A stretch of 64,000 bases of DNA from Rhizopus arrhizus (lineage: Eukaryota; Mucoromycota; Mucoromycetes; Mucorales; Rhizopodaceae), in the NCBI GenBank assembly GCA_024220505.1, contig JAKZZE010000008.1, positions 124,001 to 188,000 on the forward strand, given 5' to 3'. The notes under the pieces are model-generated. The model had not been told where the DNA came from, ran no database searches, and saw only the letters and a program-made list of their open reading frames with translations. Positions 58,649 to 64,000 of this stretch are shown here, in pieces (the first letter of the stretch is position 1; each line of letters opens with the position of its first letter). Both the position numbers and the translations under genes were made by a program.

Positions 58649-61600
58649 TGATGAGTAGTAATACTTGTCATTATAATGTATCCTCGGTCTCTGCTACTGG
58701 TATGGTCCCAGCTCCTTCCTCTCCTTTGGTTCCCTCTGGTTCTCATGGCTCCCATGGTTCATTCACTCCTTCATCCTCATTAAGTTCATCTATACCGCTT
58801 ACAATCGGCTTGTGGAATGCCAATGGGCTTCAAGAATCCACAGCCGAGGATCTCCTTCGTCACTGCCAGTCGTTTTCCTTGGTCTTCATCACCGAAACCT
58901 GGTTGCTTCCGCCTCACAGGATCCGTACCTCTTGGACCCAGTTCAACTTGTATGGCTCTCCTGTGATCAACAGCTATCGTGGCTCTCAAGGTGTCTCTGC
59001 TCTGGTGTCTCCTCGGTGTCCGATGGCTGTGGTACAGTTCCCGGTTCATACCAAGTATGCTCTGGGTCTGCGGTTGGGTCGCTCCTTGCGTCTCATCTGC
59101 CTGTATTTGCCCCCTTCCTTGTCCAACGACGAGGTCTCTTCTGTGTTGGTTTCGTTGCCCTTGACAGACGACACGATCATCTGTGGTGATCTGAACGCGC
59201 GTCTTGGTGCATTAACGGGTGATTCCGTTGCCAATGCTCGAGGTTCGGTGCTGCTTCGCTGGTGTGAAGAACATGGTCTCTCTGTTCTGAACTCGACTCT
59301 CGCTCCTGGGGTGCCTACTTTCTTGTCCTTTCGTGGTGGTCAAGTCAAGCAAAGTATGATCGACTACTTCTTGACCAACATGACCTCTGTCCTTCGGTCC
59401 CCTCGGATGCAAGTCTACAGTGATCTCTCTCTTGGCTCTGACCACAAACTGTTGTCCTTGTCCTTTGACTATGCAGTCCCTGATGGTTATCCATCGCAGC
59501 CCGTTCTCTCTTCTGCTTCTTCTTCTGCCCGTCGGCTATGGAACCTCTCTCGGTTGAAGGAACCTGATGTCTGTAGTCTGTACGTGGCCACATTCCAGTC
59601 CTTGGTCTCTCCATTGGTTGATCAGCTCAAAGCTCTGAAGTCAAGTCCTCCTTCTGCTGCTCCGCCTATAGACGCTCTCAATGACACTCTGAATGAGGCG
59701 ATCTATAGTGCACTCAACAAGTCGGTTGGCTCTCGCTCTTCTCGACCTTCCCAATGGAAGCCATTCTGGAATGCGCACTTGCAAGAACTCGCCGATGTTC
59801 GTGAACACCACTACCGCAAGTGGCGTCGTGCTATTGGCATCGACAAGGCCTTGTGGTGGGATCGACATCAGGCTGCTCAAGCCCGGTTCCGCTCTGCTCT
59901 CAAGTCTGCTAAGCGTCTCTCTTGGCGTGCTTTCTGTGACTCTCTGGCCCGTGGCGAACTTGCTCGTGCGATGTCGAAGGTGAAGGTGATTCGGAACCGA
60001 CGACGTCAACAGGTTGGGTTTACTCATCCTGACGGCCCTGCTGCAGGTGCGAACGCGATGCGTCAACACCTTGCCTCGGTCTACTCTGGTGACGGTCTTC
60101 CGTCAAGGCGTCCTGACCCTCTGCCCTCTGTCTCTGGTATGGTGCCTTTTAACCTCGATAGTCAAGACCCTGGTATGCCTTCGTTCTCTGCTGACAGTGT
60201 GGGTTCACTGATGCGACGTCTCCCTCTGCGTAAGGCTCCTGGTCCTGACCACTTGCGTACGGAGATGCTCCTCCCCATCAAGTCTGTTCTGGCCCCACTG
60301 CTCTCTTTGCTCTTTAGTATCTGCTACCAGTGGTCGTATACCCCTTCTCTCTGGCGTCAAGCACAGGTGGTCCCCATCCACAAAAAGGGTGATCCTACCT
60401 CGCCAGGGAACTATCGTCCAATCTCCTTGACCTCCATCGTCCGCAAGCTCTTTGAGATGTGTCTCTTTCCCTCTGTTGAAGATGTCTCTCCTCCACTCGA
60501 TGTAGTCCAAGGTGGTTTCCGTCACCAGCGTAGTGCATTGGATCAAGCTTTGTGTCTTCATGATCTGATGCACGCTTACCGACGCCGACACAATCATTAT
60601 CCTGTGGTCGCTTTCTTAGACATCAAGTCATCCTATGATACAGTCGATCGTCGTATCATATGGCAATCGATGCTCGCCTCTTCTGCTCCTCTGTCCTTGG
60701 TGTCCTTGTTGGCCAACATGTTTGATGATGTCTCGGTGTCTGTGTTGTTGCAGAACAATGTCTCTGGTCCTTTTGTGCCGAGTACAGGTGTCCTTCAGGG
60801 CTCTGTCTTGAGTCCTCATCTGTACTCGATCTATGTCAACACATTGCCAGCTCTGCTTCGTTCTGCTGCTTCTGCAACAACGACCTCGGTGCTATCCGTG
60901 TCTCCTTCTGGTCCTCCTGGTCCTGGTGCTCTGGTCGCTGATGGTCTTCCCTTTGGTCCTTTGGTTGGTTCTGCTGCTTTGTCTTCCTCGTCTCCGTCGC
61001 CCACACCCATCAACAGTCTGTTGTATGCGGATGATGTGGCGCTGGTTGGGTCTGCTAGCGAAGTTCGGCATATGCTGGACCTAGCGCAGATCCACTCCTT
61101 GACTCTTGGTTACAAGTGGAGTCCACCAAAGTGTGCCGTCCTTAATGCACCTACTGCCACCTCAAGTCGCTTTGTCCAGATGTCATTGTATGATGAAGAT
61201 CTTCCCTCTGTTGAGGAGTTTACTTATCTCGGTGTGCCCTTTGATGGTAAGGGTATTTCTGTCCCTGCTATGATCAAGCATCGCGCGTCTGGTACTCTTG
61301 CTGCCATGGCTCAGCTCCATTCGATGGGACTCAACCGTCAAGGATTTACTCTGCTGCTCTCTTCTCGTCTGTTCGCTGCGTTCATACGTCCTAAGCTTGA
61401 GTATGGCCTAGCCATTGCTCAACTTACAAGAAAGGACTATGACGAACTCAATCGCGCGCAAGACCGATGTTTAAGGATGCTTGTCGGTGGCCATCGAACG
61501 GCCTCCACTGTTGTACTTCGTCATATCTGCAACCTGCCTTCGATGACCTTCCGTGCTGACACTCTGGTACTCAAGTTCTGCCGTCGCTCTGAGGGTCTGC

Positions 61601-62205
61601 CTGATGATTGCCTCTTGTCCCTGCTCTCTCAATCTGTGCCAGTGTCTCTTCTGTCTCGACTCCGTAAGCGGCGTATCGTCCTTGATTGCCCTTCGGATGT
61701 CTCTTCATCTTCTCGTGTTGCTTCTTGGTTGCGAAGGTATCGTCAAGACCAGTTCCATAGCTTCTTACAGTCCACCCCTCAGGTTCTGATTCGCGCTTGT
61801 CGTCCTGTTCTTCGGGTGGATCCCATCCTGTACTTGCCTGCCTCCCGTGCTGACCGGTCTCGTCTCACCAGATGGCGCATGGGTTGGATCCCAGGCAAGC
61901 CTGCTCCCTGTTCCTGTGGTCTTGGCGATACTTCTCGCTCGCACCTTATGGTCTGTACCTTGGTTCCTTCTGCTCTTTGGTGCTGTTTACCTGTTCCGCC
62001 GACTGGCTATGTGGGTCACCACATAGACTATGTCTTGAACTTGCTTCCTGTCTCTGCTTCTGCTCGGTGTCCGCCTTTCTGGTCCGCTCTATGTCAGATC
62101 CTCTGTCACTTTGACAAGATCTGTCATCCTGACATCGAGTACCACTCATCATCTGCTCCAGGTCAAGCCTGGATTGACAAGTCCTCTGCTGCTGCTGATC
62201 CATAA
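58648..62205 (+). CDS. LINE G3 ORF2: APE endonuclease and reverse transcriptase
   Basis: 1185 residues, intact. All endonuclease and RT catalytic motifs are kept. RT motif A reads DIKSSYD where G1 and G2 have DIKSAYD; the catalytic Asp residues are unaffected. The N-terminal Ser-rich segment is shorter, and one Ala-Ser pair is added near residue 290 (VLSSASSSARR). The finger and the insert between RT motifs B and C are as in G1. Confidence 0.91.
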   Translation: MMSSNTCHYNVSSVSATGMVPAPSSPLVPSGSHGSHGSFTPSSSLSSSIPLTIGLWNANGLQESTAEDLLRHCQSFSLVFITETWLLPPHRIRTSWTQFNLYGSPVINSYRGSQGVSALVSPRCPMAVVQFPVHTKYALGLRLGRSLRLICLYLPPSLSNDEVSSVLVSLPLTDDTIICGDLNARLGALTGDSVANARGSVLLRWCEEHGLSVLNSTLAPGVPTFLSFRGGQVKQSMIDYFLTNMTSVLRSPRMQVYSDLSLGSDHKLLSLSFDYAVPDGYPSQPVLSSASSSARRLWNLSRLKEPDVCSLYVATFQSLVSPLVDQLKALKSSPPSAAPPIDALNDTLNEAIYSALNKSVGSRSSRPSQWKPFWNAHLQELADVREHHYRKWRRAIGIDKALWWDRHQAAQARFRSALKSAKRLSWRAFCDSLARGELARAMSKVKVIRNRRRQQVGFTHPDGPAAGANAMRQHLASVYSGDGLPSRRPDPLPSVSGMVPFNLDSQDPGMPSFSADSVGSLMRRLPLRKAPGPDHLRTEMLLPIKSVLAPLLSLLFSICYQWSYTPSLWRQAQVVPIHKKGDPTSPGNYRPISLTSIVRKLFEMCLFPSVEDVSPPLDVVQGGFRHQRSALDQALCLHDLMHAYRRRHNHYPVVAFLDIKSSYDTVDRRIIWQSMLASSAPLSLVSLLANMFDDVSVSVLLQNNVSGPFVPSTGVLQGSVLSPHLYSIYVNTLPALLRSAASATTTSVLSVSPSGPPGPGALVADGLPFGPLVGSAALSSSSPSPTPINSLLYADDVALVGSASEVRHMLDLAQIHSLTLGYKWSPPKCAVLNAPTATSSRFVQMSLYDEDLPSVEEFTYLGVPFDGKGISVPAMIKHRASGTLAAMAQLHSMGLNRQGFTLLLSSRLFAAFIRPKLEYGLAIAQLTRKDYDELNRAQDRCLRMLVGGHRTASTVVLRHICNLPSMTFRADTLVLKFCRRSEGLPDDCLLSLLSQSVPVSLLSRLRKRRIVLDCPSDVSSSSRVASWLRRYRQDQFHSFLQSTPQVLIRACRPVLRVDPILYLPASRADRSRLTRWRMGWIPGKPAPCSCGLGDTSRSHLMVCTLVPSALWCCLPVPPTGYVGHHIDYVLNLLPVSASARCPPFWSALCQILCHFDKICHPDIEYHSSSAPGQAWIDKSSAAADP

Positions 62206-62678
62206 TGACAAGCGCTCTGATCCACCCTCTGGCTTCTACCTCCCACTGCCAAACCATTTTAGTGCACGATGCGGAGGAGACCATGGTGTTGACGAGTTGC
62301 TCAGTAGTTAGCGTCTCCATTGGCCTTTTCTCTTTCCTCTTTTTCGCTCTTGTGTGCTCTGCGAGTGTTTTTTGATTCTTGTCTCTTCTTTTTTGTTTCT
62401 TGAGTATGACTATCATGATATTTATCGCTTGTCAATATACTCCTAATATATATTAATAAAAATTTTCGTCTAAACCAAGAAGCCTTTTTCTTTCGCTTTT
62501 TGTTCAAAAGGTAAATTTGTCTCTTTTTTGGAAAGCCGATATCTCTGTCAAATCTATCCATCCATCAACAATTTTTACATCAATCGACTCCTTTTGATCT
62601 ATACTTTTATTTGGTTCAACTCTTATTCTGATATCTTTGCTACTTGTTGTTTAATCGTCGTTGAAAGTTTGCATCCAA

Positions 62679-63665
62679 ATGTCTTCAACAAGAAATACTA
62701 GAGGATCCAAAATCCTGAATGCCGCCGCCGGACCCAATTCGTCCGACCCCGAAGTCACAGTTCAAAGCCTCAGTCACGCACTTCAAGCTGTCACTGCTCG
62801 TCTCTCTGCTCTTGAACAGCTCAAGCTGGAGCTTGAAACTTTGCGAGGTGAGAATGCTCGCCTTGCCGAAACCACCCAATCTCAAGCCAATGAGATTGCT
62901 TCTTTGCGGGCCCAACTGGCCGCACAATCTGCCGGGGTCCCTACAAGCACCCCAAGTTCAACTGCCGCCGTCTCTTCTCCTGCTGCTCCTACTGGTGCTA
63001 AAGCGTCCGTTCCTTCGCCCTCCTTGGGTACTGCTGCCTCTTCTTGGGCCACTGTTGTTTCTCGTTCTGCAAAGAACAAAATCCGTCGTCGTGCTGCCGC
63101 TGCTCGTGGTTTCCAGCCTGTGTCTGGTGAACAAGGCTTTGAGTATGTCTATATACCTCGCTCTCGTAGGATGACCTACACTGAAGCTCGTCGTCGTCTC
63201 TCTCGCCTTGGTGTGGATAGCTGGCGCATCTTAGATGTGTGCTATCCTGCTCACTCTGTTGTCGGTCTTCTTGTACATCTGCAGTACAAGCCTGCTCTTT
63301 TGTCCTTGCTTGAAAAAGCCGAGATCCCCACCTTGGATACCTTTGATCCGCTTGACCCTGCCAACCTGGCCGATCCCAAGTTTGACTCTGTTTCTGCTGA
63401 GGAGCGTAGCCATGCCATCTCGCTCATCAATGACGACCGCTCTCGCAAGGCTTTAGAGCGCTTGCGCTATCCTGTTGCTGTCTCTGTCTCCCGTTACTTG
63501 TTGGCGCAAGCCCTTGTCTCTGATGAGACAGTATCTGAAGTTCTGTCTGCTAAGGAAGATAGACCCAAGACTACCCGCCATTACGATGATATGGCCGAAG
63601 ACATGGCTCTTGATGACTATGAGCATCACCGTCCTGCCTCTCGCTCTAGCTTTGGATCATTATAA
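62679..63665 (+). CDS. LINE G4 ORF1 protein
   Basis: 328 residues from the ATG at 62679 (MSSTRNTRGSKIL). The coiled coil and basic segment are conserved; the C-terminal half has many replacements (for example RLSRLGVDSWRILDVCYPAHS and ERSHAISLINDDRS). The length is unchanged, suggesting selection on the protein. TAATG overlap with ORF2. Confidence 0.88.
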   Translation: MSSTRNTRGSKILNAAAGPNSSDPEVTVQSLSHALQAVTARLSALEQLKLELETLRGENARLAETTQSQANEIASLRAQLAAQSAGVPTSTPSSTAAVSSPAAPTGAKASVPSPSLGTAASSWATVVSRSAKNKIRRRAAAARGFQPVSGEQGFEYVYIPRSRRMTYTEARRRLSRLGVDSWRILDVCYPAHSVVGLLVHLQYKPALLSLLEKAEIPTLDTFDPLDPANLADPKFDSVSAEERSHAISLINDDRSRKALERLRYPVAVSVSRYLLAQALVSDETVSEVLSAKEDRPKTTRHYDDMAEDMALDDYEHHRPASRSSFGSL

Positions 63666-64000
63666 TGATGAGTAGTAATACTTGTCGTTATAATGCATCC
63701 TCGGTCTCTACATCTGGTATGGTTCCAGATCTGTCAACTCCTTCCTCTCCTTTGGTGTCCTCTGGTTCTCATGGCTCCCATGGTCCTTCATCGTCCTCTT
63801 CATCATCTTCTATTCCGCTCACCATCGGCTTGTGGAATGCCAATGGGCTTCAAGAATCCACAGCCGAGGATCTCCTCCGTCACTGCCAGTCGTTCTCATT
63901 GGTCTTCATCACCGAAACCTGGTTGCTTCCGCCTCACAGGATCCGTACCTCTTGGACCCAGTTCAACTTGTATGGCTCTCCTGTGATCAACAGCTATCGT
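63665..64000 (+). CDS. LINE G4 ORF2, 5' part only
   Basis: The first 112 codons of an endonuclease-RT ORF, open to the window end, with LWNANGL and FITETWL visible. The remainder is outside the window. Confidence 0.85.
   Translation, partial: MMSSNTCRYNASSVSTSGMVPDLSTPSSPLVSSGSHGSHGPSSSSSSSSIPLTIGLWNANGLQESTAEDLLRHCQSFSLVFITETWLLPPHRIRTSWTQFNLYGSPVINSYR

Larger units (their letters stand above)
57467..62469 (+). mobile_element. LINE G3, full-length copy
   Basis: 5003 bp, bounded by junction repeats, with both ORFs open. It differs from G1 and G2 at more positions, concentrated in ORF1 and in the last third of ORF2, while the central ORF2 region is almost unchanged. Confidence 0.93.
45224..62484 (+). 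repeat. 15-bp junction repeat CTAAACCAAGAAGCC at every LINE/SINE boundary
   Basis: Copies stand at 45224-45238 (inside tRNA-Pro), 45780-45794, 46302-46316, 51323-51337, 56357-56371, 56910-56924, 57452-57466 and 62470-62484. The base before it varies (A in the tRNA, T after LINE G and SINE1, C after SINE2 and SINE3), so the shared part is exactly 15 bp. Read as target-site duplications, each insertion re-creates the tRNA-Pro 5' end as a new target. Confidence 0.93.
62485..64000 (+). mobile_element. LINE G4, cut by the window end
   Basis: Starts with the same 5' UTR as G1-G3 directly after the junction repeat at 62470-62484. ORF1 is complete and ORF2 begins. It is the most divergent of the four copies and represents a second subfamily. 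Confidence 0.92.

Noticed and set aside
47905..62416. Many antisense and shifted frames of 60-200 codons within LINE G
   Set aside because: They recur in every LINE copy only because the sense ORF2 is conserved. They are Arg/Gln-rich or Leu/Cys-rich shadow translations without family resemblance.
45239..62484. Array produced by simple tandem duplication
   Set aside because: The order SINE1-SINE2-G-G-SINE1-SINE3-G-G is not a uniform repeat, SINE heads differ, and tail lengths differ at each unit. Repeated insertion at the 15-bp site fits better, though duplication of a block cannot be fully excluded without tools.

Overview
The window is a stack of transposable elements around a single cellular landmark, a tRNA-Pro(AGG) gene at 45167-45238 on the minus strand. 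I see no protein-coding host gene. The mix of Tc1/mariner transposons with early-fungal style transposases, chromodomain and non-chromodomain Ty3-type LTR retrotransposons, APE-type LINEs and tRNA-derived SINEs suggests an early-diverging fungus, probably Mucoromycota/Mucorales. That is inference from family resemblance; no taxonomic marker gene is present.

Left part (1-17005). A truncated Tc1-like element (to 1103) and a second one (4199-5834) sit in a decayed LINE (LINE A, 1106 to about 6316). LINE A also carries a 737-bp solo LTR (3373-4109, TSD AGCTT). A truncated LTR of family B follows, then a decayed Tc1-like element (family C copy 1, 6896-10302). That copy was split by another TA-inserting transposon (element D, 6975-8749) whose 462-aa transposase ORF is intact. 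Next is a chromodomain Ty3-type retrotransposon (element B, 10337-16930, TSD CTTTT), itself containing a 649-bp solo LTR.

Middle (17006-45100). Three related but divergent Ty3-type retrotransposons lie on the minus strand (F1 17006-26774, F2 27417-45100, F3 35172-45086) plus a solo LTR of a fourth relative (F4 26875-27389). F3 is inserted in the outer end of the F2 5' LTR. All three full elements share an unusual layout: gag, a conserved A_AAA_AAC -1 frameshift site, protease-RT-RNase H, a stop, a spacer with a G-rich hairpin, a separate integrase ORF, and an extra 3' ORF of unknown function that runs through the polypurine tract into the 3' LTR. F1 is damaged by a nonsense codon and a Tc1 insertion (element E). 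F3 is damaged by a Tc1 insertion (family C copy 2). F2 looks coding-complete. When nested insertions are collapsed, F2, F3, F4 and F1 all entered within about 62-185 bp of the 3' end of the tRNA-Pro gene.

Right part (45168-64000). On the other side of the same tRNA gene is a head-to-tail array: tRNA-Pro, SINE1a, SINE2, LINE G1, LINE G2, SINE1b, SINE3, LINE G3, LINE G4 (cut by the window end). Every junction is the same 15-bp sequence CTAAACCAAGAAGCC, which is the 5' end of the tRNA-Pro gene read on the plus strand. The three complete LINEs are about 5.0 kb, have intact ORF1 and ORF2 coupled by TAATG, and show no 5' truncation. The SINEs have different tRNA-like heads, a common body, and a 3' tail resembling the LINE tail. 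The best reading is a site-specific LINE/SINE partnership that repeatedly targets the 5' boundary of a tRNA-Pro gene, while a separate LTR family accumulates on its 3' side. This two-sided tRNA hub is the most interesting system in the window.
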